DNA from: Idiomarinaceae bacterium
Lineage (GTDB): Bacteria; Pseudomonadota; Gammaproteobacteria; Enterobacterales; Alteromonadaceae
Length of the DNA stretch: 64,000 nucleotides
Direction of reading: 5' to 3'
NCBI GenBank assembly: GCA_002685255.1
Contig: NYWU01000030.1
Location: forward strand, 62,001 to 126,000
The position numbers and the translations under genes are program-made. The notes beneath the pieces were generated by a model, which ran no database searches, was not told the DNA's origin, and saw nothing but the letters and a program-made list of their open reading frames with translations. Shown here in pieces: positions 26,401 through 35,904 of the stretch. The first letter of the stretch is position 1; each line of letters starts with the position of its first letter.

Positions 26401-27330
26401 CTACTCAATTACATCAACTGGATCGGACTCTTTTGCCTTACCTTGCATGATAGCAATATCTACGCGTCGGTTAAGCGCACGGTTAGATGCTGAGTTATTA
26501 GGAACTATAGGTTTGGTATCTGCATAGCCCATCGTCACTAGCCGCGATTGGTCAAACCCCTCAACCGTTGTCATTTCCTCAGCGACCGCAACGGCACGTT
26601 TAGCCGATAGATCCCATTTAGAACTGTACATTTCAGAAACCAATGGTTGGTTGTCCGTATGACCAGAAATCGTAATCTCTCCAGGAATATCCTTTAATGC
26701 TTGAGCCACTTCACGAATGACCGGTTTAAACTGTGGCTGCAAAAAGGCCGATCCCTCGGGGAAGGAGCCATTTTCTTTAATTCGGATTATTATTTGCTGA
26801 CCCAACTGCTCGAGTTCGAGCGTGCCCGCTTTGATATTATCATTCAGCTGCTCGCGGATACGCTCCATCAGCTCCTTAACCTCCTCTTCCATAGCAGGTG
26901 CCGTTTTTGAACTTTCTGCCGCTTTTTTATCCTCACTACTATCTGCTTGCTGACCGCCACGTTCAGTCTGTTGACCGCCTGCAAAGTCAGACTCACCCTC
27001 CTGAAACTCCAACATCTGCTGAGTCATCTCGACGGTCTGCTGCTGAATCGTTTCGATAGGTGTTGGCTCGGGTCGTCCGGGGCGAAATTCTTGCGCAATG
27101 ACACTTGTGCCTTTAGGGATATCCTTTACTTCGATTTTATTTTGTACACCCAAGGCGTACTTCATGGACCCGGCAATTTGCTTGAATTTCAATACATCCA
27201 TTTCGGAAAAGGCTAGTAGCAGCACAAAGAAACACATCAATAGTGTCATTAAATCGGCAAAAGTCGCCATCCACATGGGAAGCCCAGGTGGTGGGCAACG
27301 GCATTCTTCTTGATCGTCTGCTGCAGCCAT
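26401..27330 (-). CDS. pomB: PomB/MotB flagellar stator protein (sodium type)
   Basis: 309 residues. One membrane segment (about 22-45) contains the ion-path aspartate in MATFADLMTLLMCFFVLLLAF (Asp26, equivalent to PomB Asp24). A plug/linker region and a charged stretch follow, then an OmpA-like peptidoglycan-binding domain (about 185-300) with ITISGHTDNQP, SAKRAVAVAEEM and NRALNRRVDI. The proline-rich start and length match Vibrio/Shewanella PomB rather than E. coli MotB. It forms the stator with PomA, encoded 5 bases upstream. Confidence 0.93.
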   Translation of the reverse strand: MAAADDQEECRCPPPGLPMWMATFADLMTLLMCFFVLLLAFSEMDVLKFKQIAGSMKYALGVQNKIEVKDIPKGTSVIAQEFRPGRPEPTPIETIQQQTVEMTQQMLEFQEGESDFAGGQQTERGGQQADSSEDKKAAESSKTAPAMEEEVKELMERIREQLNDNIKAGTLELEQLGQQIIIRIKENGSFPEGSAFLQPQFKPVIREVAQALKDIPGEITISGHTDNQPLVSEMYSSKWDLSAKRAVAVAEEMTTVEGFDQSRLVTMGYADTKPIVPNNSASNRALNRRVDIAIMQGKAKESDPVDVIE

Positions 27331-27335
27331 AAGCG

Positions 27336-28103
27336 CTATTCTTCCTCGCTACCGTCGGTAACGCGTTTTGATTCAGCAAGGTAGTTACGCAGCAACCCCT
27401 CAATGACTCGCGGGTTCTGGCCGTCCTGAATACCTAAAATCGCATCTAGAATTAATTGCCGATTGAGTTTTTCTTGTTCAGCACGCAGTACCAATTTGTT
27501 CGCAATCGGAATGGCGATGACGTTTGCCAAGAAGGCACCATACAACGTCGTCAACAACGCGACAGACATCGCGGGACCAATTGCTTTCGGATCATCCATA
27601 TTTGCTAACATCGCAACCAGACCAATCAAGGTACCAATCATCCCCATAGCAGGTGCCACGTCTGCCAACACTTTGAAGAACCGAGCTCCTTCCTCATGGC
27701 GTGAGAAACTCATACCGATATCTTTACTGAGCGTTTGCTTAACGACTTCGGCGTCGTGCCCATCAACGAGCATATCGACCCCTTTTCTAAAAAACGGGTT
27801 GGGTATTTCGGCTTCTTCTAACGCGAGAAATCCACCTTTACGCGCTGAATCTGCCATCTCGACAGCGCTATCAATCAGCTCTTGTGGATGCTCGATCTTA
27901 AAGAAGAACGCTTTCACCACGACTTTGCCGGTAGCAAAGAATTGTTGCAGTGGAAAGTTGGCCATGACGATGAACAAGGAGCCACCCACAACAATCAATA
28001 CTGACTGAGTGTCGATGAAAAGACCGGGGTCACCACCTAGTATCATTGCGGCAATGACAAAGCCTATGGCTCCAATGATCCCTACCAGCGTTGCTATATC
28101 CAC
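27336..28103 (-). CDS. pomA: PomA/MotA flagellar stator channel protein (sodium type)
   Basis: 255 residues with four membrane segments, the length of Vibrio PomA (253) rather than E. coli MotA (295). Family segments include GGSLFIVMANFPLQQF near the start and the pore part APAMGMIGTLIGLVAMLANM plus ALLTTLYGAFLANVIAIPIA. The start codon is GTG. PomA/PomB use sodium flow to turn the flagellar motor. The pair stands apart from other flagellar genes and has its own sigma-28 promoter. Confidence 0.94.
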   Translation of the reverse strand: MDIATLVGIIGAIGFVIAAMILGGDPGLFIDTQSVLIVVGGSLFIVMANFPLQQFFATGKVVVKAFFFKIEHPQELIDSAVEMADSARKGGFLALEEAEIPNPFFRKGVDMLVDGHDAEVVKQTLSKDIGMSFSRHEEGARFFKVLADVAPAMGMIGTLIGLVAMLANMDDPKAIGPAMSVALLTTLYGAFLANVIAIPIANKLVLRAEQEKLNRQLILDAILGIQDGQNPRVIEGLLRNYLAESKRVTDGSEEE

Positions 28104-28208
28104 TCAGCTTCCTCCACTTGACGCGGTAAATTTGGCTACTCGCTCAATTTTAAACATCCCACTCAACGTGGCAACCCATATTGTAAAATTAAGTAAACCA
28201 CGCATTGA

Positions 28209-28235
28209 TCATCGGCTGACATTCGAGTTTCTTTA
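28209..28235 (-). promoter_or_regulatory. sigma-28 (FliA) promoter of pomAB
   Basis: Minus-strand TAAAGAAA, 11 bases, GCCGATGA, against the FliA consensus TAAAGTTT-N11-GCCGATAA. The TAAA-N15-GCCGATRA core is exact at correct spacing. It lies about 105 bases before the pomA GTG. Confidence 0.8.
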
Positions 28236-28275
28236 TATGATAATGAGCCTATGTTAAGACTAAAGGTGACGTACT

Positions 28276-28518
28276 ATGACTAAAAAGGAAGAAAACCTCT
28301 CTTTCGAACAAGCACTGCAACAGCTTGAGCAGTTAGTTAACGAGCTTGAACAAGGCGACCTTCCCTTGGAAACGTCACTCGAAAAGTTTGAGCAAGCAGT
28401 TAAACTCTCGCGCTTGAGCCAAACGCAGTTGCAAAACGCCGAACAAAAAGTCGCCACCTTACTCGAAAAAAATGGTGAGCAAGTACTTACCGAACAGCAA
28501 GGTGAGGCGCGGGAGTGA
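28276..28518 (+). CDS. xseB: XseB, exodeoxyribonuclease VII small subunit
   Basis: 80 residues, the size of E. coli XseB. The helical signature LSFEQALQQLEQLVNELEQG and LPLETSLEKFEQAVKLSR is diagnostic. Several XseB copies coat XseA to form exonuclease VII, which degrades single-stranded DNA. The gene heads the xseB-ispA-dxs series and overlaps ispA by 4 bases. Confidence 0.96.
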   Translation: MTKKEENLSFEQALQQLEQLVNELEQGDLPLETSLEKFEQAVKLSRLSQTQLQNAEQKVATLLEKNGEQVLTEQQGEARE

Positions 28519-29402
28519 ATATTAAGCAGTTTACAGCCGATGTCCGCGAAAACGTTGACCGAAGACTCAACCAATTAATTGAGGCAAGCCTGGCCTCAAG
28601 CGCATTAAAAGAAGCAATGGCGTACGGCGTATTATTGGGCGGGAAGCGCATTCGTCCCTATTTAACGATGACAGTAGCAGAACTCTGTGGCGCTAAACCC
28701 GATGATGCGCTCGATGCAGCCTGCGCGGTTGAGCTTATCCATGCTTACTCATTAATCCATGACGATTTACCAGCCATGGATGATGATGAACTGCGCAGAG
28801 GCCATCCCACCTGCCATATTAAATTTGGCGAGGCGACCGCTATATTAGCGGGTGATGCGCTGCAAACACTGGCGTTCGAGGTATTAAGCTCGACACACAA
28901 CACAACGTTACCTGCTGCTCGCCGCATCGCTATGATTCAACAACTGGCTCAAGCAAGCGGTGCTAACGGTATGTGTTTAGGGCAGTCACTGGATCTGAAC
29001 GCAACGGGACAACCCATTGATGAGCAAGCCCTGGAGTCGATTCATCGACACAAAACCGGCGCACTGATCCGCGCGTCTGCAGCATTAGGCGCATTGTCGG
29101 GCAGTGAAAGCAGTCAACAGTATCTGTCTGACTTTTGCGACTTTGCCAGTTGGATAGGACTCGCCTACCAAGTTTACGATGACATACTAGACGTCGTAGG
29201 CAATACAGAGGTCATGGGTAAGCCGCAAGGTTCTGATCAGGCACACCATAAAGCAACTTACGTTGCGTTACTTGGGCTTGACGGAGCGAACGAAAAACTG
29301 CTGTCATTACACCAACAAGCACTACTGTCACTTAACAAGATCCCGTACAATACCCAAAAACTAGAAACATTTTCTGAGATCTTGCTGCGGCGGGATCATT
29401 AA
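28515..29402 (+). CDS. ispA: IspA, farnesyl diphosphate synthase
   Basis: 295 residues. It condenses isopentenyl diphosphate with DMAPP and geranyl diphosphate to farnesyl diphosphate. Motifs include GGKRIRPYL (IPP binding), the first aspartate-rich motif [14 protein letters not shown] (about 82-95), [10 protein letters not shown] and the second aspartate-rich motif YDDILD (about 221-226). The size and [10 protein letters not shown] form match E. coli IspA. It lies between xseB and dxs, as in many gammaproteobacteria. Confidence 0.96.
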   Translation: MNIKQFTADVRENVDRRLNQLIEASLASSALKEAMAYGVLLGGKRIRPYLTMTVAELCGAKPDDALDAACAVELIHAYSLIHDDLPAMDDDELRRGHPTCHIKFGEATAILAGDALQTLAFEVLSSTHNTTLPAARRIAMIQQLAQASGANGMCLGQSLDLNATGQPIDEQALESIHRHKTGALIRASAALGALSGSESSQQYLSDFCDFASWIGLAYQVYDDILDVVGNTEVMGKPQGSDQAHHKATYVALLGLDGANEKLLSLHQQALLSLNKIPYNTQKLETFSEILLRRDH

Positions 29403-29416
29403 GCAATACGAGACTT

Positions 29417-31264
29417 ATGACCAAATTATTAGACGGTATTGAATACCCAACAGACTTGCGCAGATTACCTACGCATCAATTAAAATCAGTTTGCGACGAG
29501 GTTCGTGCATACTTATTAGACTCTGTCAGCCGCAGTAGCGGACACTTGGCATCGGGGCTGGGTACTGTTGAGCTGACTGTAGCTCTACATTATGTCTATA
29601 ACACACCGCAGGATAAGTTGGTTTGGGATGTGGGTCACCAAGCTTACCCACATAAGATACTCACTGGTCGTAAGAAGCAGTTGCACACAATCCGTCAAAA
29701 GGACGGGTTACACCCTTTTCCTTGGCGCGAGGAAAGCGAATACGATGTGTTGTCCGTAGGTCATTCCAGCACCTCTATTTCAGCGGCTTTAGGGATAGCA
29801 GTAGCAGCACAACGCTCCGGTTCTAATGAAAAAGTCGTTTCCATTATTGGTGATGGCGCTATGACTGCCGGTATGGTATTCGAAGCCATGAACCATGCGG
29901 GCGACATCAAACCCGATATGTTAGTCGTATTAAACGACAACGACATGTCCATCTCAGAGAATGTCGGTGCATTAAATCAACACTTTGCACGTTTGCTGTC
30001 TGGCCGCTTTTACACGAAAATTCGTGAACAAGGTAAAAAGCTACTCAAACCATTACCGCCGATACACCATTTGGCGAGCCGCGCCGAAGAACATATGAAA
30101 GGCATGATGGCGCCGGGTACTATATTTGAAGAGTTGGGTTTCAATTATATTGGCCCCATTGATGGACACGATGTAGACACACTGGTCGAAACACTCAAAA
30201 ATATGAAACACTTGCGTGGCCCGCAACTGCTTCACGTGGTGACTCAAAAAGGTAAGGGCTACCGTCCCGCAGAGGCTGACCCGATTGGCTACCATGGCGT
30301 GCCCAAGTTTGATCCCGCGCAGTCAACACTGCCGAGTAAAAAGCCGGGCATACCAAGCTACTCCGAAGTGTTTGGTGATTGGCTTTGCGACCACGCGCAA
30401 GAAGACACAAAATTGATGGCGATTACACCGGCGATGCGCGAAGGTTCCGGTATGGTTAAGTTCTCTAAGCTTTATCCCGACCAGTATTTTGATGTGGCCA
30501 TCGCTGAGCAACACAGTGTCACCTATGCCGCTGGACTTGCTATTGCTGGATTTAAACCCGTTGTTGCCATTTACTCGACCTTCTTGCAACGAGCTTATGA
30601 CCAGGTCATACATGATGTCGCACTTCAGAATTTGGATGTTTTATTTGCCATTGATCGCGCAGGTATTGTCGGGGCCGATGGTCCTACACACCAAGGCGCG
30701 TTTGACTTAAGCTATCTACGCTGTATTCCGAACATGGTCGTGATGACCCCAAGCGACGAGCAAGAATGCCGCGACATGCTGTTCACGGGCTATCATTATC
30801 AAGGACCTGCTGCTGTACGTTATCCACGGGGTAGCGGCACGGGGGTTACCTTAAGAGAACGCGATAACTTGCTCGAAGTAGGTAAAGCAAAACCAGTGCG
30901 CGACGGTAAACAAGTCGCTATCCTTAACTTCGGCACGCTATTGCCAGAAGCCATTGCGGTCGCCGAAGCAATTGATGCAACAGTTATCGATATGCGCTTT
31001 GTTAAACCTATCGATAAACAGGCGATTGTCAAAGCAGCTGACGAACACCAGTTGTTGGTAACGCTTGAAGAGAATGCAACGGCCGGTGGCGCAGGCAGTG
31101 CTGTAAACGAGTCGCTTGCCGAAGCTGGCTTAACTGTTCAAACATTGAATATCGGTTTACCTGATGAGTTTATCAAACATGGTAGCCAAAACGAGGTTAA
31201 GAAAGAGCTAGGGCTTACCCAGGAAACGATTAAAGCGCGCATTCAGGCTCATCTAAAACAGTAA
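29417..31264 (+). CDS. dxs: Dxs, 1-deoxy-D-xylulose-5-phosphate synthase
   Basis: 615 residues (E. coli 620). A thiamine-diphosphate enzyme making DXP from pyruvate and glyceraldehyde 3-phosphate, the entry step of the MEP isoprenoid route. Seen: [17 protein letters not shown] with the family His, the TPP motif GDGAMTAGM (near 144-152) ending in [23 protein letters not shown] with the catalytic Glu, [15 protein letters not shown] and the C-terminal transketolase domain. It starts 14 bases after ispA and supplies the substrate route for that enzyme. Confidence 0.97.
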   Translation: MTKLLDGIEYPTDLRRLPTHQLKSVCDEVRAYLLDSVSRSSGHLASGLGTVELTVALHYVYNTPQDKLVWDVGHQAYPHKILTGRKKQLHTIRQKDGLHPFPWREESEYDVLSVGHSSTSISAALGIAVAAQRSGSNEKVVSIIGDGAMTAGMVFEAMNHAGDIKPDMLVVLNDNDMSISENVGALNQHFARLLSGRFYTKIREQGKKLLKPLPPIHHLASRAEEHMKGMMAPGTIFEELGFNYIGPIDGHDVDTLVETLKNMKHLRGPQLLHVVTQKGKGYRPAEADPIGYHGVPKFDPAQSTLPSKKPGIPSYSEVFGDWLCDHAQEDTKLMAITPAMREGSGMVKFSKLYPDQYFDVAIAEQHSVTYAAGLAIAGFKPVVAIYSTFLQRAYDQVIHDVALQNLDVLFAIDRAGIVGADGPTHQGAFDLSYLRCIPNMVVMTPSDEQECRDMLFTGYHYQGPAAVRYPRGSGTGVTLRERDNLLEVGKAKPVRDGKQVAILNFGTLLPEAIAVAEAIDATVIDMRFVKPIDKQAIVKAADEHQLLVTLEENATAGGAGSAVNESLAEAGLTVQTLNIGLPDEFIKHGSQNEVKKELGLTQETIKARIQAHLKQ

Positions 31265-31269
31265 TGGTA

Positions 31270-31770
31270 TTAAGCGGCTGTTAACCAGTCGCTACCGATT
31301 TGAGTAGCGAGTATGAGTTGCAAGACAATATTACTCGCAATCCCCGCAAGTACATCATCTAACATGATGCCAGACCCGCCACGCAAACGTTTGTCGAGCC
31401 AACTTATTGGCCAAGGCTTCAAGATATCGAAGATTCTAAACACCAGAAACCCTAGCACTAAAAGTCCCAAATTAGCGGGCAGAGCCCACATAGTAAACAT
31501 TAACCCGACAAACTCATCCCAAACAATCGCCGGATGGTCGTGCACCCCCATCTTGTCGGCTGCGCTACGACAGATGTAGATACCCAACACCGCGCAGACC
31601 GCTGTAATAACACTGTAGCTCGTGACATCAAGCCACAACATCAGATAAACCAAAGGTACTGCTGCGAGTGTGCCGAACGTACCCGGTGCTTTGGGGGCTA
31701 ACCCCGAACCAAAGCCAAGCGCTAATAGGTCAACGGGGTTCGCGAGTGAAAGGCCTGGGAAGCGGCGCAT
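31270..31770 (-). CDS. pgpA: PgpA, phosphatidylglycerophosphatase A
   Basis: 166 residues from the ATG at 31768-31770; a TTG five codons upstream is also open. PgpA dephosphorylates phosphatidylglycerophosphate in the inner membrane. The start NPVDLLALGFGSGLAPKAPG and the motif VWDEFVGLMFTMW are close to E. coli PgpA, as is GGSGIMLDDVLAGI with its conserved acidic pair. It follows thiL with the ATG one base beyond the thiL stop, the usual thiL-pgpA coupling. Confidence 0.94.
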   Translation of the reverse strand: MRRFPGLSLANPVDLLALGFGSGLAPKAPGTFGTLAAVPLVYLMLWLDVTSYSVITAVCAVLGIYICRSAADKMGVHDHPAIVWDEFVGLMFTMWALPANLGLLVLGFLVFRIFDILKPWPISWLDKRLRGGSGIMLDDVLAGIASNIVLQLILATQIGSDWLTAA

Positions 31771-31771
31771 A

Positions 31772-32767
31772 CTATGACGTTCCAAAATGATTATAGCCGA
31801 GTTTCATATCCGGGAGCTGCCAATGCTCACCATGATAAGTCATGGTGACTTCACGTTGCTCATCTTTAACGATGCGTCCGATACAAACGGGTTTATCTTT
31901 CAAATGTGAAGTGATGGTCTCTAATCGCCCCCTATTCTGCTCTGGCACAGTGAATAGGAGCTCATAGTCATCGCCTGCGGTTAAAGCTAATGAAAAGGCA
32001 TCATCTAAATCGAGAGTCTCGGTCAGCGCCAGCGACAATGGCAGTTTATCCAACTCAAGTTGAACGCCCATCTGGCCATGCTTGGGTAACAGATGGGAGA
32101 GGTCGGCCAACAGCCCATCAGAAACGTCAATACAACTGTTGGCGACGCCTCGGAGTAACTGCCCCAGCGCGACACGTGGCGTAGGATAGTGCAGTCGATT
32201 CACAAGCGTCTGTAAGTGGCGGTGTGTAGTCGAAAGGTCACCCTGCAATAGACGTAATGCCAGACCCGCATCACCTAACGAACCACTGACATAAAGCCAG
32301 TCTCCAGCTTTAGCTTGGTCGCGGCGAATCGCTGTTCCCTTGGGCAGTACCCCTTGTGCTGTGTAAGTTAACGTCAAAGGCCCGCGCGTTGTATCGCCAC
32401 CCACGAGGTCACACTCGTAATAATGTGAAATTTCCTTTAGCCCTTCGCTAAAGTCATTTAGCCAATCTTCATCAATAGCGGGTAAAGTAAGCGCCAAGCT
32501 GCCCCAGCTTGGTGCTGCTCCCATCGCTGCTAAGTCGCTTAAGTTGACAGCCACAAGCTTATGACCGATGGCACGGGGTGGTGTATTCTTGTCAAAATGC
32601 ACACCCTCTACCATTGTATCGGTCACGGTGACCAATTGATGATCCTCGGGCACTTCGGTCACCGCACCATCATCACCGACGCCAACAATAACGTCGCCGC
32701 GATAAGATTCAGCTTTAAAGTAGTGCTCAATGAGGTTAAATTCGTCGAGTTTTGGAGTATTTGTCAT
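31772..32767 (-). CDS. thiL: ThiL, thiamine-monophosphate kinase
   Basis: 331 residues from the ATG at 32765-32767, which gives the E. coli-like start (E-F-xLI). It phosphorylates thiamine monophosphate to the active cofactor. Motifs of the PurM-like fold are seen: GVGDDGAV (metal/nucleotide), AVNLSDLAAMGA, GGDTTRGPL, CIDVSDGLLADL and TAGDDYELLFTV. An upstream in-frame codon would place the start within the nusB terminator and was rejected. Dxs nearby also uses thiamine diphosphate. Confidence 0.94.
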   Translation of the reverse strand: MTNTPKLDEFNLIEHYFKAESYRGDVIVGVGDDGAVTEVPEDHQLVTVTDTMVEGVHFDKNTPPRAIGHKLVAVNLSDLAAMGAAPSWGSLALTLPAIDEDWLNDFSEGLKEISHYYECDLVGGDTTRGPLTLTYTAQGVLPKGTAIRRDQAKAGDWLYVSGSLGDAGLALRLLQGDLSTTHRHLQTLVNRLHYPTPRVALGQLLRGVANSCIDVSDGLLADLSHLLPKHGQMGVQLELDKLPLSLALTETLDLDDAFSLALTAGDDYELLFTVPEQNRGRLETITSHLKDKPVCIGRIVKDEQREVTMTYHGEHWQLPDMKLGYNHFGTS

Positions 32768-32769
32768 AA

Positions 32770-32794
32770 GGAAAAAGAGCGGCAAGCCGCTCTT
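32770..32794 (-). terminator. intrinsic terminator after nusB
   Basis: Minus-strand AAGAGCGG, CTTG, CCGCTCTT followed by TTTCC: an 8-bp stem plus T run directly after the nusB stop, with the thiL ATG only a few bases beyond. It may attenuate thiL-pgpA relative to ribH-nusB. Confidence 0.75.
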
Positions 32795-32797
32795 ATA

Positions 32798-33217
32798 TTA
32801 TTGGCGAGCAGGTCTCAGTGCATCGACAGCCTTGTCGAGTACACCGTTAACAAACCGGTGACTATCGTCAGCACCAAAGGACTTCGCTAATTCGATGGCT
32901 TCATTGATCGCTACCTTGTACGGAACATCATAGCGTTCACGTAGTTCATAGGCGGCAATACGTAATACCGCTAGCTCTACCGGATCGAGTTCACTAATAG
33001 GACGGTCAAGGTAAGGCGCAATTGCCTCATCTAAGCTTTTGTAAAACGCGCCCACGCCACGAAGCAACTCTAAAAAGTAATCGACATCGACTTTACTGGT
33101 GTCGTTGTCTGTCAGGAACTGTGCTTCGATCTCATTAAACGTGTTTTGCGATAACTGCCATGAATATACCGCTTGTACTGCAAGCTTTCTCGCTTTTCTG
33201 CGTGCTGCTGGTTTCAT
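32798..33217 (-). CDS. nusB: NusB, transcription antitermination factor
   Basis: 139 residues (E. coli 139). NusB binds the boxA RNA with NusE and supports rRNA transcription. Family marks: [19 protein letters not shown] at the start, [17 protein letters not shown] and [31 protein letters not shown] at the end (read as separate blocks). It lies 16 bases after ribH, the classic ribH-nusB order. Confidence 0.97.
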   Translation of the reverse strand: MKPAARRKARKLAVQAVYSWQLSQNTFNEIEAQFLTDNDTSKVDVDYFLELLRGVGAFYKSLDEAIAPYLDRPISELDPVELAVLRIAAYELRERYDVPYKVAINEAIELAKSFGADDSHRFVNGVLDKAVDALRPARQ

Positions 33218-33233
33218 TCTTAATGCGTTCCTG

Positions 33234-33698
33234 TTAAATCTTATCCAAGACGTTAACCATCTCTAACGCACTCAGTGCTGCTTCAGAGCCTTTATTACCG
33301 GCTTTTGAACCGCTGCGCTCGATGGCTTGTTCCAGAGTATCTGTTGTGATGATGCCAAACGCCACTGGAAGACCAAACTCCATTGCAACACGGCCTAAAC
33401 CACTGTTGCTCTCGCCGGCGACAAAATCAAAGTGAGGCGTACCACCTCGAATAACAGCGCCTACAGCAATAATCGCATCATATTTGCCAGATTCTGCTAA
33501 ACGCTTTGCTGTCACCGGAATTTCATAGGCTCCAGGAACGCGCACAACAGTAATGTCATCGTCGGCTACCTGGCCATATTGCTTCAATGTCTGAACAGCG
33601 CCTTGTAAGAGGCTTTCAACAACAAAGTGATTAAAACGAGACACGATAATGGCAAATTTTTTGCCAGGTGCATTAATGCCACCCTCAATGATATGCAT
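33234..33698 (-). CDS. ribH: RibH, lumazine synthase
   Basis: 154 residues from the ATG at 33696-33698; an upstream start would add eight residues without homology (E. coli RibH has 156). It makes 6,7-dimethyl-8-ribityllumazine, the last intermediate of riboflavin. Motifs: [40 protein letters not shown] with the catalytic His, and [14 protein letters not shown]. No ribBA or ribE is in view; only the ribH-nusB part of the cluster is here. Confidence 0.95.
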   Translation of the reverse strand: MHIIEGGINAPGKKFAIIVSRFNHFVVESLLQGAVQTLKQYGQVADDDITVVRVPGAYEIPVTAKRLAESGKYDAIIAVGAVIRGGTPHFDFVAGESNSGLGRVAMEFGLPVAFGIITTDTLEQAIERSGSKAGNKGSEAALSALEMVNVLDKI

Positions 33699-33751
33699 GC
33701 TTGGAATTCCTTGTAATCTCAATAATGCGCAAATAATATCACATTTTAACG

Positions 33752-34405
33752 TTATTTTCGGGCTAACGTGTAGGAATAAAATACTTCTCGGGTGTCCCTG
33801 TTCGTTGCTACTTTACGCGCAGCACTATTTTCGAGGACTGCCAACGCCGACTGATTGGACTCTGCAACAGGAAACAGCACTTGCGCCCATGGCCAGCTGG
33901 CCCTCAACCAATCGGTAGTCAGGGCAAATAAATCATTATGCAAACTACGCGCAATTGCATCCTGCCCTAGCCACCATGTCACTTCAGCATGAAAGCGGCT
34001 GGCATCCAGTGCTGCACCGTTAGCTCGCTCTGATGAGACCGGCGCAAAAAACAGCATACCAACAACCTGTTGCGTCTGCTTATCAGTGACAACGAAGCTA
34101 AACCCCGCCTTACGTTTCATCTGCTTCAGCATATGCTGAACCATCGATGTGTTTTGTTCTTCGGATGTTTTGCTACTCGGCCAACTCCACCCTAATTGTT
34201 CGTACAACCATGGCTGCGAGTCCATGTAAGTTCGGTAAATAGCACCCGCATCAGCACTTTCTAACGCTTCAATTTTGAGTCGTGGTGACTCAGTTCCTTG
34301 AGCCATCGACCAATCGTCTTGCCAAAAGTCGGCGGCTTGTACGCCTACACTCAAGGCTAGAGAAAAAACAATAATAAGTACTGTTGCGGTACGCTGAATT
34401 AACAT
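33752..34405 (-). CDS. GNAT-like acetyltransferase with a signal peptide
   Basis: 217 residues. The first 24 form a signal peptide (core [13 protein letters not shown], cleavage after VQA). The rest looks like a GNAT fold: an N-terminal helix pair [20 protein letters not shown], the strand [29 protein letters not shown], then a long helix and [18 protein letters not shown], which resembles the usual NxxAxxLYExxGF end. Acetyl-CoA is not expected in the periplasm, so either the protein binds another ligand or the leader is an anchor. The gene overlaps the acyltransferase stop by 7 bases and ends the DUF3014-acyltransferase-GNAT operon. Confidence 0.6.
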   Translation of the reverse strand: MLIQRTATVLIIVFSLALSVGVQAADFWQDDWSMAQGTESPRLKIEALESADAGAIYRTYMDSQPWLYEQLGWSWPSSKTSEEQNTSMVQHMLKQMKRKAGFSFVVTDKQTQQVVGMLFFAPVSSERANGAALDASRFHAEVTWWLGQDAIARSLHNDLFALTTDWLRASWPWAQVLFPVAESNQSALAVLENSAARKVATNRDTREVFYSYTLARK

Positions 34406-35001
34406 TGGGCGCGCTTGCCCCGTGCATGTGCAAAGAAGCCTTTCACACGCTCTAATTCACGCTCTATTTCACCATTGATCATCATCGCTGGACCAATATC
34501 GATTGCCTTACGAGCAAAGTCCATAGCCACTGGCACGACCGGAACATTCGCCTGTTTTGCAATATGCAAAAAACCCGACTTCCATTGCTTAACTTTTTTG
34601 CGAGTTCCCTCAGGTGTAATCACTAACACGAGTTCGTGTTTCATCTTAAATTCCTCAACCATCCTGCCAACAACGCCGTTAGCTGCCGAACGGTCTATGG
34701 GAATCCCGCCCAGTTTTAACATTAGCCCTTTAATCGGAAAGCGAAACAAACTGGCCTTACCCAAGTAATTCAATTTTAGACCTAGCGCGAGCATGACAAA
34801 CACGCCCACCGGAAAATCCCAGTTTGATGTATGCGGTGCGATGGGAATGATCGCTTGCCGAGTATCCGGCATTGAGCCATTAATTTTCCAGCCACCCATT
34901 AACCGCATACCGACACGGCCTACCCAACGCGAAAAGCGATTTCCTTGTGATGGGAAATCGCCTTCCAAATTACTCGGTATTACATCTTTATTTTCTGTCA
35001 T
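34399..35001 (-). CDS. 1-acylglycerol-3-phosphate acyltransferase family protein
   Basis: 200 residues of the PlsC-like superfamily. The HX4D catalytic motif is APHTSNWDFPVG (His near 53) and the acceptor motif is ITPEGTRKKVKQWKSGFLHIA; GGIPIDRSA precedes it. The variant HTSNWD, rather than NHxxxxD, is that of a separate bacterial subfamily often annotated as glycerol acyltransferase; it may act on lysophospholipids or another lipid. Its ATG overlaps the DUF3014 stop as TAATG, so the two are translationally coupled. Confidence 0.8.
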   Translation of the reverse strand: MTENKDVIPSNLEGDFPSQGNRFSRWVGRVGMRLMGGWKINGSMPDTRQAIIPIAPHTSNWDFPVGVFVMLALGLKLNYLGKASLFRFPIKGLMLKLGGIPIDRSAANGVVGRMVEEFKMKHELVLVITPEGTRKKVKQWKSGFLHIAKQANVPVVPVAMDFARKAIDIGPAMMINGEIERELERVKGFFAHARGKRAQC

Positions 35002-35876
35002 TAATTCTCTCTGAACGCTGCTTTTACTTCTCTTAACTTAGCTTTGATTCGCTCAATATTCTTAGGACCCATGCGCAAAAGTTGCTTTTGAGCCGGCGGC
35101 AACGCCTCCAATGACGAATCATGATAAGTATACATGACACTATCGTCATCTACTTGCACCAAAGATTCTGGCACAGGCGTCTCGAGCAGCACATTGATAG
35201 CTTCGATAACCGCATTTTTAAACTCACTGTCTGGATAGCCGATCTCACCGTAAGCTTCTTGAAACAGCGGCTTAAATAACTGGTAGTTATCCACTAATGC
35301 TTCCGCATTGAGACTGGTAAACCAGTCCACAATAGGATCGTAGCGCTGGTAGCTCTGTTCATCGATGTATAAATCACCTTCAACTTCGATGACGGAAAAA
35401 CGACCGTCTGGACGCTGTACTACCGTTCTATCGGTTACCAGCATACCATTTCTTAGGTTATCGATAATTACCACTGCATCTTTAATCAGTTGCGAGCTTT
35501 TAAGTGGCTGAATCTCGACACCGCTATTGTCTAACTCCTGTAGCACCGTCGGTGTACTTTCATTCAGTTCAGGTAACGTGATAGCCGGCTCTGGCTCTTC
35601 AGGCTCTTCAACGTTCTCCTCCGGTGTCGCTACCGGTTCAGGTTCAGGCTCGGGCTCCGGCTGTGGTTCGGGCTCCTTCGGCTCGACCGCAGGCGCTTCT
35701 TCAGGCTGCTTCGGCAACTCCATACTTTGAGACTGTTTAGGCTCCGTATTGTTCGAACCGCTCAACATCCACCAACTAACGCCACCAATAATAATAGCGA
35801 CAACAATAACTGCAACGACCCAGCGAGCGGTGTTGCTACTGCTTTCTTTATCAGGATAATTATCGTGTTCTGCCAT
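35001..35876 (-). CDS. DUF3014 membrane-anchored protein
   Basis: 291 residues: a short cytoplasmic tail, one membrane segment (about 20-40, VVAVIVVAIIIGGVSWWML), a Pro/Glu-rich spacer (about 50-98) and a globular periplasmic domain (about 105-291). The domain contains DNLRNGMLVTDRTVVQRPDG and ends PPAQKQLLRMGPKNIERIKA, which match DUF3014. Function is unknown. It is the first gene of an operon with a lipid acyltransferase and an exported GNAT-like protein, which hints at an envelope role. Confidence 0.8.
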   Translation of the reverse strand: MAEHDNYPDKESSSNTARWVVAVIVVAIIIGGVSWWMLSGSNNTEPKQSQSMELPKQPEEAPAVEPKEPEPQPEPEPEPEPVATPEENVEEPEEPEPAITLPELNESTPTVLQELDNSGVEIQPLKSSQLIKDAVVIIDNLRNGMLVTDRTVVQRPDGRFSVIEVEGDLYIDEQSYQRYDPIVDWFTSLNAEALVDNYQLFKPLFQEAYGEIGYPDSEFKNAVIEAINVLLETPVPESLVQVDDDSVMYTYHDSSLEALPPAQKQLLRMGPKNIERIKAKLREVKAAFREN

Positions 35877-35904
35877 GCCCTGCGGTCCTCATTGTTGCAA
35901 TAGA

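Noticed and set aside
27463-28008. 181-codon plus-strand open frame opposite pomA
   Set aside because: It is antisense to the conserved PomA protein and its translation is a compositional mirror of a membrane gene; no domain seen.
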